Notes: a model not told the origin generated them from the sequence alone. A stretch of DNA of 64,000 nt from Chryseobacterium oranimense (GCF_900129755.1 NZ_FQWT01000004.1:248001-312000), one strand, 5' to 3'; positions 1-7,675 are shown, numbered from the stretch's first letter. A program made the numbers and translations.

Positions 1-638
1 TTAATTCCTTTTTCCTTCAGACGGTTCTGGATAAATTCCTGCGTACCGGAACCCTGTTCGCGGAAGATCAGATTTAAATGATAAAGATCTTTCAGAGCTA
101 AAGTTTTATTCGCTAGCGCATGATCTGCTTTTGCCGTGAGAACGATTTCATCAGGTCTGAAAATCTTATAATCGAAAAAAGAAGACTGGGATTCGCCTTC
201 AATAATTCCGAGGTCAATTTTTCCCTCTTTCAGAAGTTCGGAAACAATTTCAGTATTATGCGTTATCAGTTCAATTTTAATATCCTTGTAATAAGAGTTG
301 AATTTGGCCAGAATTTCGGGTAAAATATACTGGGCAACACTGGTGCTGGCTCCAATTATCAGTTTTCCTTTATGCTGCTCATTCACTTGGCTGATCTCAA
401 ATTCAAGGTCACGGTAGATGTTGCGGATCTTTTCTGCATACTCGTACAAAATTTTTCCGCTTTGCGTAAGCTGTACAGAAGTTCCTTTCCTGTCAAACAG
501 TTTGGTACCCAGTTGGTTTTCAATTTCTTTAATATGCTTGGTGACTGCCGGCTGGGAAATGTGAAGTTCTTCAGAGGCTTTTGTAAAACTCAGTCTGGTG
601 GCGGCTGTATGAAAAACTTTTAATCTGTAGTCAAACAT
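1..638 (-). CDS. LysR-family transcriptional regulator, C-terminus cut by window edge
   Basis: The reverse strand reads from an ATG at 638 to the window edge without a stop, giving about 212 of the usual 290-300 residues. Residues 1-60 form the LysR winged helix-turn-helix; the recognition helix carries SQPAVTKHI at 28-36, followed by LFDR. The effector-binding domain starts near residue 91 (GKLIIGAST). LysR proteins are cytoplasmic DNA-binding regulators that usually act on a neighbouring gene after binding a small ligand. The gene follows the CLC-F antiporter on the same strand, separated by an inverted repeat, so it is probably transcribed separately. The target is likely beyond the left edge and cannot be named. 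Confidence 0.9.
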   Translation of the reverse strand, partial: MFDYRLKVFHTAATRLSFTKASEELHISQPAVTKHIKEIENQLGTKLFDRKGTSVQLTQSGKILYEYAEKIRNIYRDLEFEISQVNEQHKGKLIIGASTSVAQYILPEILAKFNSYYKDIKIELITHNTEIVSELLKEGKIDLGIIEGESQSSFFDYKIFRPDEIVLTAKADHALANKTLALKDLYHLNLIFREQGSGTQEFIQNRLKEKGI

Positions 639-656
639 TGTGGTAGCTTATGGTTT

Positions 657-855
657 ACGAGTTTCGAGTTCTGGGTTTCGGGTTAAAAAGGTACAACTAT
701 TAGGATTAAGTAGAAATATATGTGATAAATTTTAATTGGTATTTTATTTAAACTCTAAAACTTTCTAATCTCAAACTGAATCACATCATCCAAATCCCGA
801 ACCTATATTTCTCACCTTGTAACCCGAAACACGAAACCCAGAACACGAAACTCGT
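657..855. repeat. Inverted repeat with GTTTCG-rich arms
   Basis: The left arm (657-684) starts ACGAGTTTCGAG. The right arm (821-855) is its reverse complement apart from one substitution and a 7-base insertion, a copy of the internal GTTTCG unit. The arms enclose about 136 bases of AT-rich sequence with no ORF. Related GGGTTTCGGGTTT text recurs near 33.9-34.15 kb, so this is a dispersed intergenic repeat family. Confidence 0.75.
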
Positions 856-861
856 ACCCCG

Positions 862-2166
862 TTACAAATCCGAAACAGACCTGTCCCGGTCGCTTTCATA
901 CCTTCTGTTTTTTGCTTCTCCTATCCTTTGCTTTGTATAAATGCTGTTGTGGCCGGAAAGGAGATAAGAAACTACACAGGCAATAGCTATATAAACCCCG
1001 CTTTCCGTTCCGAACAGTTCAATGCCCATCAGCATACAGGCGAGCGGCGTATTGGTGGCTCCAGCAAATACAGCAACAAAGCCCATTCCTGCAAGCAATC
1101 CGAATGGCAAAGGAATGAATAGTGATAATGCGCTGCCGAGCGTCGCCCCAATGAAAAATAAAGGAGTGACTTCGCCGCCCTTGAATCCTGCCGAAAGGGT
1201 TACAATGGTAAAGATCATTTTTAAGGCAAAATCATAGAAGGGAAGCTGTTTTTCAAACGACTCCAGGATCACAGGAATACCAAGTCCGATATATCGGGTT
1301 GTTCCCATTACAAAAACGGCAACCGCAATGATAATTCCGCCAATCACCGGACGAAGTGGTGGATATTTTATGTTGGATTTCAAAACGGAACCCATCCAGT
1401 GAAGAATTCTGCTGAAAGATGCCGCGCAGATCCCAAAAATAATTCCTGCCAGAACACTGTATAAAACAGGTAAAAATTCTAATTTAGGAACTAGATCTAT
1501 GTGATAGTGGGTATGTTTTACATTCCAGAGACTGGTAACCAGATTTGCAAAAACTGCTGAGGCAAATGCCGGAAAAATAGCATTGTAACGTATCCTGCCG
1601 ATCAGGAAAACCTCAAGTCCAAAAACTGCACCGGCCAGCGGTGTACCGAAAACCGACCCGAAACCGGCCGCAACCGCCGCGATCAGCAATGTTTTTCTTT
1701 CCTCTTTATCAAGCTTAAAAGGCTTGCTGAGCTGGTCAGCAATAGCTCCTGCCATTTGGAGCGCTGTACCTTCACGGCCTGCCGAACCCCCGAAAAGATG
1801 AGTGACTATAGTTCCCAGGTAGACAAAAGGGGCCATTTTAAATGGAATAATCTCTTTCGGGTCATGGATATTGCTGATGAGCAGATTATTTCCAGCTTCC
1901 ACATCTTTTCCGAAATGATGGTATAAAAGTCCGATAAGAAACCCGGCAGCAGGAAGCAAAGCAATCAGCCATAGATGATTTTCCCTAAAGTTGGTCGCCC
2001 ATTCCAGAGATGTAAGGAACCCTGCAGAAGCAGTGCCTGCCAATGCTCCGATGATGATACTGATGCACAGCCATTTTAAAATATACGGGAATGCCGGATA
2101 TTTCCTGAAGAAAAACCGGGTATGAAAAGTTGTTTTTCTGCGTATTGTTCTTTGATTTTCTGACAT
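862..2166 (-). CDS. CLC-type fluoride/proton antiporter (CLC-F)
   Basis: This 434-residue polytopic inner-membrane protein has the CLC fold. The gating-glutamate motif GREG is at 130-133 (E132). Three features point to the fluoride-specific CLC-F clade rather than chloride CLCs. The usual GSGIP anion motif is replaced by GNNL at 92-95. The internal proton-glutamate position of ClcA aligns with a valine (E185-V186). GGEVTP at 330-335 replaces the GxFxP loop. CLC-F proteins export fluoride in exchange for protons and protect cytoplasmic enzymes. A well-formed fluoride riboswitch lies directly upstream, an independent line of support. Generic annotation would call it a voltage-gated chloride channel. 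Confidence 0.92.
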   Translation of the reverse strand: MSENQRTIRRKTTFHTRFFFRKYPAFPYILKWLCISIIIGALAGTASAGFLTSLEWATNFRENHLWLIALLPAAGFLIGLLYHHFGKDVEAGNNLLISNIHDPKEIIPFKMAPFVYLGTIVTHLFGGSAGREGTALQMAGAIADQLSKPFKLDKEERKTLLIAAVAAGFGSVFGTPLAGAVFGLEVFLIGRIRYNAIFPAFASAVFANLVTSLWNVKHTHYHIDLVPKLEFLPVLYSVLAGIIFGICAASFSRILHWMGSVLKSNIKYPPLRPVIGGIIIAVAVFVMGTTRYIGLGIPVILESFEKQLPFYDFALKMIFTIVTLSAGFKGGEVTPLFFIGATLGSALSLFIPLPFGLLAGMGFVAVFAGATNTPLACMLMGIELFGTESGVYIAIACVVSYLLSGHNSIYTKQRIGEAKNRRYESDRDRSVSDL

Positions 2167-2173
2167 AATAATC

Positions 2174-2207
2174 CTGATAAGTTATTGGTTAATAATCTCT
2201 TAATCAG
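2174..2207 (-). promoter_or_regulatory. Candidate expression-platform hairpin of the fluoride riboswitch
   Basis: On the reverse strand CTGATTAAG (2207-2199) can pair with CTTATCAG (2181-2174) with one bulged base. The upstream arm begins at C2207, a base also needed for the riboswitch pseudoknot. The downstream arm ends in the AGGA-like sequence about 8 bases before the start codon. Exclusive pairing would couple ligand binding to translation initiation. The pairing is seen; the mechanism is inferred. Confidence 0.5.
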
Positions 2208-2256
2208 GCGTCATCAGCTTCTGTAAAGCGGTTGGGTAAGGAAGAGCACCATTTCC
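2203..2256 (-). promoter_or_regulatory. Fluoride riboswitch (crcB motif)
   Basis: The reverse strand from 2256 reads GGAAATGGTGCTCTTCC, then AACCGC, a small stem-loop and GCTGATGACGCC. This matches the crcB fluoride aptamer. P1 is GGAA (2256-2253) with UUCC (2243-2240). The second stem is GCUU (2229-2226) with AAGC (2220-2217). The pseudoknot is GGUG (2250-2247) with CGCC (2210-2207), one U-G pair included. The conserved GAUG follows the second stem. It sits in the leader of the CLC-F gene and should raise expression when fluoride is present. Confidence 0.93.
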
Positions 2257-2266
2257 TTTTATGAGG

Positions 2267-2274
2267 CAAATATA
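2267..2274 (-). promoter_or_regulatory. Promoter -7 element for the riboswitch/CLC-F transcript
   Basis: The reverse strand has TATATTTG, a perfect match to the Bacteroidota -7 consensus TAnnTTTG. It would start transcription near 2263, seven bases before the first aptamer base. No clear TTG -33 element was found. Confidence 0.65.
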
Positions 2275-2293
2275 GTTATTATTTTAAAATGAT

Positions 2294-3136
2294 TTAATTT
2301 TTATAATGAACGGCTTTATCAATTTCAACCGGGTTATTATATTTTCTTATAATATCCTGCATACTTTTTACCTGTGCATTCAGCTCATCAATAGAATGTA
2401 TTTCTTTTCCTCCGATGTTGATATTTAAATTGCTGTTTGCGGATTTGCTGAAATTGGTTCTTTCAAATGAAAAAGGATCATTATAAAACTCCAGCAGAAG
2501 TTTTTGTTTTTGCTTTTCGTTTACAGGAATGGCTTTGTTTCCGAAATTAGATTCCAGAAAATCACCGGTAGGATAGAGGTCCGGGAGTTCCTGGCTTTTT
2601 ATAAGTTGATAGATGAAATTCTTTTTGGAATCGGATATTTCAAAAACTAATCCCGGAAGTCCGGAAAACTTAAAGGGACCTTCATTGAAAGGAATATCTT
2701 TATTAAACCAAGCAGTCCAGTTTCTTCCGCCGAATGTTGCCGTTGCTTTTTGCAAGGTATATTGCTGAACCTGTTTGGTTTCACTGGAAATATTCCAGTT
2801 GATTTTATCTGTGGTTTTAAAAGAATAATACCCGAATTTAATGTTGATAAAGTTCTCATTATCAAAAGTATTGATCTTTCTTTTGACAATCTGTCCCGTC
2901 ATATCCACATGCCTGTTATCCATATTCCCGAATTTTTTGTTCAGGGAATCTGCGATCAGAAGATTGCGTCCGTAGAATTTCACTTCTTTGGAATTGATAT
3001 CAAGATTCATGTTAAACTTTTGATAATCAGATTCAGTGGAGTCCATTTTTAATTGAAGTTCATAAACGAACCTATGAGTTTGAGAGCTTAAAGAAACTAT
3101 GATCAGCAAACAAATGAGGGATGAAATTTTTTTCAT
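2294..3136 (-). CDS. GLPGLI family secreted protein
   Basis: The protein has 280 residues from the ATG at 3136; the longer frame from 3145 would need TTG and gives a poorer signal peptide. It starts MKKISSLICLLIIVSLSS, a clear Sec signal peptide, so it is exported. The family-defining motif GLPGL lies near residues 159-163, followed by VFEISD. GLPGLI proteins are a Bacteroidota-specific family of unknown function, often present in many copies per genome. The gene ends 15 bases or so after the preceding divergent regulatory region and lies just downstream of the sugar-isomerase-like lipoprotein gene on the same strand. No catalytic residues are recognised. Confidence 0.85.
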   Translation of the reverse strand: MKKISSLICLLIIVSLSSQTHRFVYELQLKMDSTESDYQKFNMNLDINSKEVKFYGRNLLIADSLNKKFGNMDNRHVDMTGQIVKRKINTFDNENFINIKFGYYSFKTTDKINWNISSETKQVQQYTLQKATATFGGRNWTAWFNKDIPFNEGPFKFSGLPGLVFEISDSKKNFIYQLIKSQELPDLYPTGDFLESNFGNKAIPVNEKQKQKLLLEFYNDPFSFERTNFSKSANSNLNINIGGKEIHSIDELNAQVKSMQDIIRKYNNPVEIDKAVHYKN

Positions 3137-3159
3137 GATGGGCAATCTTCGATAGGAGT

Positions 3160-4026
3160 TTATTTAAAATAAGAATGATCGAGAATATATTTTTTGCTGA
3201 TGGCAATGCTTTCGAAAATATCCTTATTACTTGAATCCTGTTCTAAAAACCAGTATTTGAGACCTGCTTTTTCTCTGGCTTCAAAAATTCTTTTAAAATT
3301 GATGGTTCCGTTCCCGACTTCAGCAAAATCTTTTGTTCCGGCTTCCATATCTTTTACATGCCACAGGGGAAAACGCCCGGGATACTTTTCAAAATAATCC
3401 AACGGATCAAGTCCTGCCTTTGAAATCCAGTATAAATCCAGCTCCATTTTTACGAGGTCTGATGAAGTATTGTTTAAAATAAAATCATAGATATTTTTAT
3501 CGGCTTCAAATTTTTCAAACTCAAAATCATGGTTGTGATAGGCAAACTGAATTCCTGCTTTCCGGGTAATTTCACCGGATTTTTCAAATAATTCAGGAAG
3601 CTTTTTATAATGCTCTGCGGTTCTTTCTTCAGGAAATAGATAGGAGCAGACCATATATTCCGAGCCGATAAAATGCAGGTCTTCTACAGATTTTTCCCAA
3701 TTATACAATAAAGTGCCCGGATCTTTATGCATCAATCCTGTTGTATGGTGCGAACTGAGAACTTTCAGGCCGTTCTGCTTAAGAATAGATTGAAACTCGG
3801 TTCTGCTTTTTCCGAAGAATGTCCCGTTATATCCATAGATTTCCAATTCTGTGAAACCTAAAGCTGCCAGTTTTTCCAGAGCTTTTTCAAGGTTATCCGA
3901 AACAGCATCCCGGATGGTGTAAAGCTGTATGGCCAGAGGCTTTTTACTCCCCGGTTTAGAAATCCCACAGGAATATAAACCCAGAAGTCCCAGGGAAGAA
4001 AGTCTGATGAAATCTTTTCTGTACAT
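3160..4026 (-). CDS. Sugar phosphate isomerase/epimerase-like lipoprotein
   Basis: The 288-residue protein has a short N-terminal export signal with a lipobox, LYSC at 17-20, so it is probably a lipoprotein. The rest fits the xylose isomerase-like TIM barrel family: LEIYG after the first strands, the AYHNHDFEFE motif that supplies metal-binding His and acidic residues, LWHVKDM and a C-terminal EQD. These enzymes isomerise or epimerise sugars using a divalent metal. The substrate is unknown, and periplasmic or surface location would suit a carbohydrate-derived compound. The stop is three bases after the thioesterase stop-to-start junction (gap 4027-4029), so the two are probably cotranscribed. 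Confidence 0.8.
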   Translation of the reverse strand: MYRKDFIRLSSLGLLGLYSCGISKPGSKKPLAIQLYTIRDAVSDNLEKALEKLAALGFTELEIYGYNGTFFGKSRTEFQSILKQNGLKVLSSHHTTGLMHKDPGTLLYNWEKSVEDLHFIGSEYMVCSYLFPEERTAEHYKKLPELFEKSGEITRKAGIQFAYHNHDFEFEKFEADKNIYDFILNNTSSDLVKMELDLYWISKAGLDPLDYFEKYPGRFPLWHVKDMEAGTKDFAEVGNGTINFKRIFEAREKAGLKYWFLEQDSSNKDIFESIAISKKYILDHSYFK

Positions 4027-4029
4027 TGG

Positions 4030-4497
4030 CTATAAAAAAGGCTTCATTTCATCCTCAATCTGTGTTCTCAGGTTCATCAGTCTTTTTGCATACTCTTCCT
4101 GCTGTTTTTCCTCTTCCGTTTCAGGAACCCAGGTCGGGACCGGAAGCTTCTTACCGTTTTCATCTACCGCCACAAATACAATAATACAGTGTGTTTTCTT
4201 ATCAAAAGTAGGCTGCTTAAGGTTTCTTGAAAAAACATTGATGGAAATATGCATGCTGGATTTCCCGGTATAAATGACCTGAGCATCCACTTTTACCACT
4301 TCACCGATCTTAATCGGCTCATAGAAACGGATACCTCCCACATAAACGGTTACAGAATAGTTGCCGCTCCATGTTGTTGCACAGGCATAACCTGCCTGAT
4401 CAATCCATTTCATAACGCTTCCTCCATGTACATTTCCTCCATAATTCACATCCGAAGGCTCTGAAATAAACTGAAAAGTAATAGGTTTGTTCTGCAT
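4030..4497 (-). CDS. Acyl-CoA thioesterase, hotdog fold (YciA/ACOT type)
   Basis: A 155-residue single hotdog-domain protein. The segment NVHGGSVMKWIDQAGYACA near residues 22-40 is the hotdog active-site helix region of the YciA/cytosolic acyl-CoA hydrolase family, with the conserved G-G-x-x-M-x-x-x-D pattern. The enzyme hydrolyses acyl-CoA to free acid and CoA in the cytoplasm; chain-length preference cannot be read. It lies three bases upstream of the isomerase-like lipoprotein gene. The C-terminal tail (KQQEEYAKRLMNLRTQ) is charged and probably helical. The family call is firm and the substrate is open. Confidence 0.85.
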   Translation of the reverse strand: MQNKPITFQFISEPSDVNYGGNVHGGSVMKWIDQAGYACATTWSGNYSVTVYVGGIRFYEPIKIGEVVKVDAQVIYTGKSSMHISINVFSRNLKQPTFDKKTHCIIVFVAVDENGKKLPVPTWVPETEEEKQQEEYAKRLMNLRTQIEDEMKPFL

Positions 4498-4553
4498 CTT
4501 TATAAAATTTGAATAAAGTTATTTAATAATTTCCAGAATTTTGGATTAAATCC

Positions 4554-4561
4554 TACTTTTG
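4554..4561 (+). promoter_or_regulatory. Promoter -7 element upstream of the ArsC-like gene
   Basis: TACTTTTG matches TAnnTTTG exactly. The predicted transcript begins near 4565 and contains a five-codon-scale ORF (ATG at 4578, MKKEI then stop) before the real start at 4618. No good -33 element was seen. Confidence 0.5.
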
Positions 4562-4617
4562 AAAGACAAAACTTCAATGAAGAAGGAAATTTAATAATAA
4601 CAGATTTAAAAGTAACA

Positions 4618-4974
4618 ATGAAGAAAGTATTTTATCTCAATACATGCGATACCTGCAGAAAGATTTTGGCACAGTTTGACCTTACAGACTGGGAACTCCG
4701 GGAAATCAAAAAAGAGCCTGTTACCAAAGAAGAGCTGGCTGCCATGCATAAAAAAACAAAGTCATATGAAGCTCTGTTCAGTAAAAAATCTACTCAGATC
4801 AAATTAAGAGGACTGGATGTGAAATCCCTTGGAGAAAAGGATTTTAAAGAACTGCTGCTTGATCATTATACATTTTTAAAACGTCCTGTTTTTCTTACCG
4901 ACAATGAAATTTTTGTGGGTAATGACAAGAAAAATGTAGAGGCTTTACAAGAATTCTTTGGAGTGAATGAATGA
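4618..4974 (+). CDS. ArsC/Spx-family thioredoxin-like protein
   Basis: The 118-residue protein begins MKKVFYLNTCDTCRK, with a CxxC pair at C10/C13 in the first loop of a thioredoxin-like fold. The remainder (FLKRPVFLTDNEIFVG) matches the ArsC/YffB/Spx superfamily, which normally has one active Cys and the C-terminal RP motif. Members include glutathione-dependent arsenate reductases and redox-sensing transcription partners. No arsenic genes lie nearby, so a resistance role is not supported. It overlaps the next gene by four bases (ATGA), which implies translational coupling with a secreted Cys-rich protein. Confidence 0.8.
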   Translation: MKKVFYLNTCDTCRKILAQFDLTDWELREIKKEPVTKEELAAMHKKTKSYEALFSKKSTQIKLRGLDVKSLGEKDFKELLLDHYTFLKRPVFLTDNEIFVGNDKKNVEALQEFFGVNE

Positions 4975-5312
4975 AATATTTGATTTCCATATTGCTTTTT
5001 ACTTCTTTAAGTTTCTATGGACAAACAGTTTATAGAACACCTTCAGGAACGAAATATCATTTATCATCATGCAGAATGGTAAAAAATGTTTCCTCAGGCC
5101 TTGAAGTAAGAGATGCGTTGGAAACCGGGCTGCAACCCTGCAAAATTTGTAATCCTCCAAGGGCTGCCATATATGGAATTGCTTCCGGATCTAAAAAAGT
5201 AAACGGGACAAATAAAGGAAACCAATGTCTGGGCACAACAAAAGCAGGAACAAGGTGCAAACATTATACCCGAATCGGAAATGATTACTGCTTTCAGCAT
5301 GTTCCTAAGTAA
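4971..5312 (+). CDS. Secreted Cys-rich protein with DUF5763-like C-terminus
   Basis: The 113-residue protein starts inside the stop codon of the ArsC-like gene. Residues 1-18 form a signal peptide ending near YGQ. The mature part begins with TVYRTPSGTKYH, then a spaced set of cysteines ending in CKIC, resembling the metal-binding N-terminal domain of Ada-type proteins. The C-terminal 30 residues contain CLGTTKAGTRCKHYTR and a later CFQHV, matching the short DUF5763 Cys/His module. The cysteine and histidine spacing suggests metal binding outside the cytoplasm. The function is unknown. Confidence 0.7.
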   Translation: MKYLISILLFTSLSFYGQTVYRTPSGTKYHLSSCRMVKNVSSGLEVRDALETGLQPCKICNPPRAAIYGIASGSKKVNGTNKGNQCLGTTKAGTRCKHYTRIGNDYCFQHVPK

Positions 5313-5387
5313 TGATTTATTTTAAAATTACAGGCTATGATTAAATGACGTCTGTAACCCCAAAAGAACTATTTGCTGTGTGCAATA

Positions 5388-5421
5388 AAAAAACAGGCTG
5401 TAATTTTACAGCCTGTTTTTT
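5388..5421. terminator. Bidirectional intrinsic terminator
   Basis: A 15-base-pair perfect stem with core ACAGGCTGTA and a four-base loop has an A-run before and a T-run after it. It separates the convergent Cys-rich protein gene and gcvT and can stop transcription from both sides. Confidence 0.88.
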
Positions 5422-5439
5422 TAATATTTTTTTGGACCA

Positions 5440-6516
5440 TTATACGAAAGGAGCTTTCACCACTTTTGCAGGAATGTTCTTGTTTCTTACCTGAATAAAT
5501 ATTTCAGAACCCAGTTTGAAATGAGGCTTGTCTACATAAGCCAGTCCTAAACCGATCTTTTTCATTGGAGACTGTGTTCCGGATGTTACTTTCCCGATTA
5601 CGTTTCCTTCTGCATCCACTACAGGATAGTCATGTCTTGGAACTCCTTTATCCTGAAGCTCAAAACCTACTAATTTTCTTGTAACGCCTTCTTCTTTTTG
5701 CTTGGCAAATGTATCTTTGGAAACAAAATCTTTATCGAATTTGGTGATCCATCCTAAACCTGCTTCAATAGGAGAGGTAGTATCGTCAATATCGTTTCCG
5801 TAAAGGCAGAAACCTTTTTCAAGTCTTAAGGTATCTCTCGCGGCAAGTCCGGCAGGAATAATTCCTTCTGCTTCTCCTGCTTTGATGATGGCATCCCAAA
5901 GCTGTTCTGCATTTTCGTTTTTGAAATAGATCTCAAAACCTCCGCTTCCGGTATACCCTGTGTTCGAAATAATAACATTTTTCACTCCGTCAACGCTTCC
6001 TACTGCAAAATGATAGTAAGGAATCTCGGAAAGATTGGTTTCTGTAAGTTTCTGAAGGATTTCTGTAGCTTTCGGACCCTGAACAGCCAATAAAGACATC
6101 TCATCAGAAGCATTGGTCATTTTAGCTCCAAAAGTGTTGTATTTTGATATATGATTCCAGTCCTTGTCAATATTTGATGCGTTGACCACCACAAAGTATT
6201 TGTCATCCTCCATTTTGTAAACGATAAGATCATCCACGATTCCGCCGTTTTCGTTAGGAAGGCAAGAGTACTGAGCTTTTCCGTTTTCCAGAGCATCTAC
6301 ATTGTTTGTTGTTACAAACTGTAAAAGGTCTTTGGATCCGGGTCCTTCAATGAAAAACTGTCCCATGTGGGAAACGTCAAACAATCCTGCCTTTTCTCTT
6401 ACTGCAAAATGTTCTTCCGTTACACCAGAATATTGTACAGGCATTTCAAAACCTGCAAAAGGTACGATTTTAGCGCCCAAAGAAACGTGTTTATCGTATA
6501 AGGCTGTTTTCTTCAT
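5440..6516 (-). CDS. gcvT: Aminomethyltransferase, glycine cleavage T protein
   Basis: The 358-residue protein is full length for GcvT. It starts [23 protein letters not shown] and continues with the FDVSHMGQF segment of the folate-binding domain; PIEAGLGW occurs in the middle and a C-terminal beta-barrel domain completes the family layout. The enzyme transfers the aminomethyl group from lipoylated H protein to tetrahydrofolate, releasing ammonia, in the cytoplasmic glycine cleavage system. The other components are not in the window. The gene follows a small secreted protein and idi on the same strand with very short gaps (9 and 3 bases), suggesting one transcript. Confidence 0.96.
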   Translation of the reverse strand: MKKTALYDKHVSLGAKIVPFAGFEMPVQYSGVTEEHFAVREKAGLFDVSHMGQFFIEGPGSKDLLQFVTTNNVDALENGKAQYSCLPNENGGIVDDLIVYKMEDDKYFVVVNASNIDKDWNHISKYNTFGAKMTNASDEMSLLAVQGPKATEILQKLTETNLSEIPYYHFAVGSVDGVKNVIISNTGYTGSGGFEIYFKNENAEQLWDAIIKAGEAEGIIPAGLAARDTLRLEKGFCLYGNDIDDTTSPIEAGLGWITKFDKDFVSKDTFAKQKEEGVTRKLVGFELQDKGVPRHDYPVVDAEGNVIGKVTSGTQSPMKKIGLGLAYVDKPHFKLGSEIFIQVRNKNIPAKVVKAPFV

Positions 6517-6525
6517 ATTTAATTT

Positions 6526-6996
6526 TTATTTCTTTATTTTAAAGCTGTTGAAAGTTTCGTTGAAAAGGCTCATATAATTTCCGTTCCAGAATTTCTGGCC
6601 ACAGTTGATAGAGATCAGATATAGATCTTTATTCTTCTGAAAAGCCTTGGTGATCCAGAACGTTTTTTCTTTTTCATCAAAATATTCGTAAAAATATTCT
6701 GTGTATCCTTTTTTGCCTTTGTTTTCTTTTATTTTGTTTTCCGGATCCTGAGATTTATAAAGAGCCAGGATAAATTTTTTCATCTCTGCCTTTGGAAGGT
6801 CCAGATCATGGTATTCCGAAATAGTAATTGCCCCGATTTCATTGGCCGGGAAAACATTTACAATGCCGCTGTCGTCGGTGGATCTCCAGCCTTCAGGGAC
6901 ATTGATAGAGTAGCCGGGGGTCTCATAAATTTTTACTTTTTGGGCAAAGAACAGGCTTGCCGATAAAAAAGCGGAGATCAATAATATTCTTTTCAT
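6526..6996 (-). CDS. Secreted protein, PsbP/DUF1795-like fold possible
   Basis: A 156-residue protein with a Sec signal peptide (KRILLISAFLSASLFFAQ) directly followed by VKIYETPGYSINVPEGWR. The segment from there (short beta strands, Ile-Thr-Ile-Ser, then a helix rich in Lys) resembles small PsbP-like or DUF1795-type proteins in pattern only. I do not recognise a specific family or active site. It sits between idi and gcvT with gaps of 3 and 9 bases, so it is probably cotranscribed with both, although no functional connection is obvious. Confidence 0.65.
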   Translation of the reverse strand: MKRILLISAFLSASLFFAQKVKIYETPGYSINVPEGWRSTDDSGIVNVFPANEIGAITISEYHDLDLPKAEMKKFILALYKSQDPENKIKENKGKKGYTEYFYEYFDEKEKTFWITKAFQKNKDLYLISINCGQKFWNGNYMSLFNETFNSFKIKK

Positions 6997-6999
6997 CAG

Positions 7000-7509
7000 T
7001 TAAAAATGGTGTTTATATTCTTCAAGGATGATTTTGAACCATTCAGTAAAATTTTCCGGGGATTCAATCATTTCCTGATCAAGGTCTTTCATGGAAATAA
7101 ACCTTACTTCCTCTACTTCCTGCGGATTTAAATTGAAGTCTGCTTCATAATGGCCTACAAAAACATGGTCAAGCTCATGTTCCCAAAGCCCGTTTCCTAC
7201 ATCTGCTTTATAGATAAAACTGAATTTTTCCGAAAGCTCCGTTTCAATCCCGAGTTCTTCCTTTATCCTGCGTTTGGCGCCATCAAGATAAGTTTCATTT
7301 TCTCTTGGATGAGAGCATACCGCGTTAGTCCACTGATTGGGAGAATGGTATTTTCCCTGCGCTCTTTTCTGAAGAAGCATTTCACCCTTGGCGTTGAACA
7401 GGAATACAGAAAATGCACGGTGCAAAAGACCGTTGATGTGAGCCTGCTGCTTTTCCATAAGGCCCAAAATTTCATCTTCAGGATTTACTAAAACTACAAA
7501 TTCTTCCAT
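7000..7509 (-). CDS. idi: Isopentenyl-diphosphate delta-isomerase type 1
   Basis: The 169-residue Nudix-fold enzyme interconverts isopentenyl and dimethylallyl diphosphate for isoprenoid synthesis. The catalytic Cys is C65 in NAVCSHPR, and the second catalytic Glu is in WEHELDHVF (E110/E112). The Nudix-like helix GAKRRIKEELG is at 77-87 and HRAFSVFLFN marks the first strands. The length matches the bacterial enzyme. The start is supported by an adjacent -7 element, which predicts an almost leaderless mRNA. It heads a three-gene run with the secreted protein and gcvT. Confidence 0.95.
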   Translation of the reverse strand: MEEFVVLVNPEDEILGLMEKQQAHINGLLHRAFSVFLFNAKGEMLLQKRAQGKYHSPNQWTNAVCSHPRENETYLDGAKRRIKEELGIETELSEKFSFIYKADVGNGLWEHELDHVFVGHYEADFNLNPQEVEEVRFISMKDLDQEMIESPENFTEWFKIILEEYKHHF

Positions 7510-7514
7510 TTCTA

Positions 7515-7522
7515 CAAATGTA
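7515..7522 (-). promoter_or_regulatory. Promoter -7 element of idi
   Basis: TACATTTG on the reverse strand matches TAnnTTTG exactly. With the usual 4-base offset, transcription would begin near 7511, two bases before the ATG at 7509. No -33 TTG was identified. Confidence 0.5.
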
Positions 7523-7595
7523 AGCCTAATAAATGTATTTTGAAAATTTTTGGAGAAACATCATATTTTTGGGGATTGAAAGAGAATAGAAGATT

Positions 7596-7651
7596 ATTAT
7601 AGATTATAGATTATAGATTATAGATTATAGATTATAGATTATAGATTATAG
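7596..7651. repeat. Heptanucleotide tandem repeat, eight ATTATAG units
   Basis: Eight perfect ATTATAG copies run head to tail between idi and the AraC-type regulator. The tract is not coding and lies about 85 bases upstream of the idi start on its own strand. Such a tract is prone to slippage and may vary in copy number. Confidence 0.95.
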
Positions 7652-7675
7652 ATTCCGGTAAAAACTCCGGGCTGA

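Noticed and set aside
4618..4974. Arsenic resistance operon
   Set aside because: The ArsC-like protein has a CxxC start and no arsenic pump or regulator lies nearby.
7596..7651. CRISPR array
   Set aside because: The units are 7-base tandem copies with no spacers between them and no cas genes are near.
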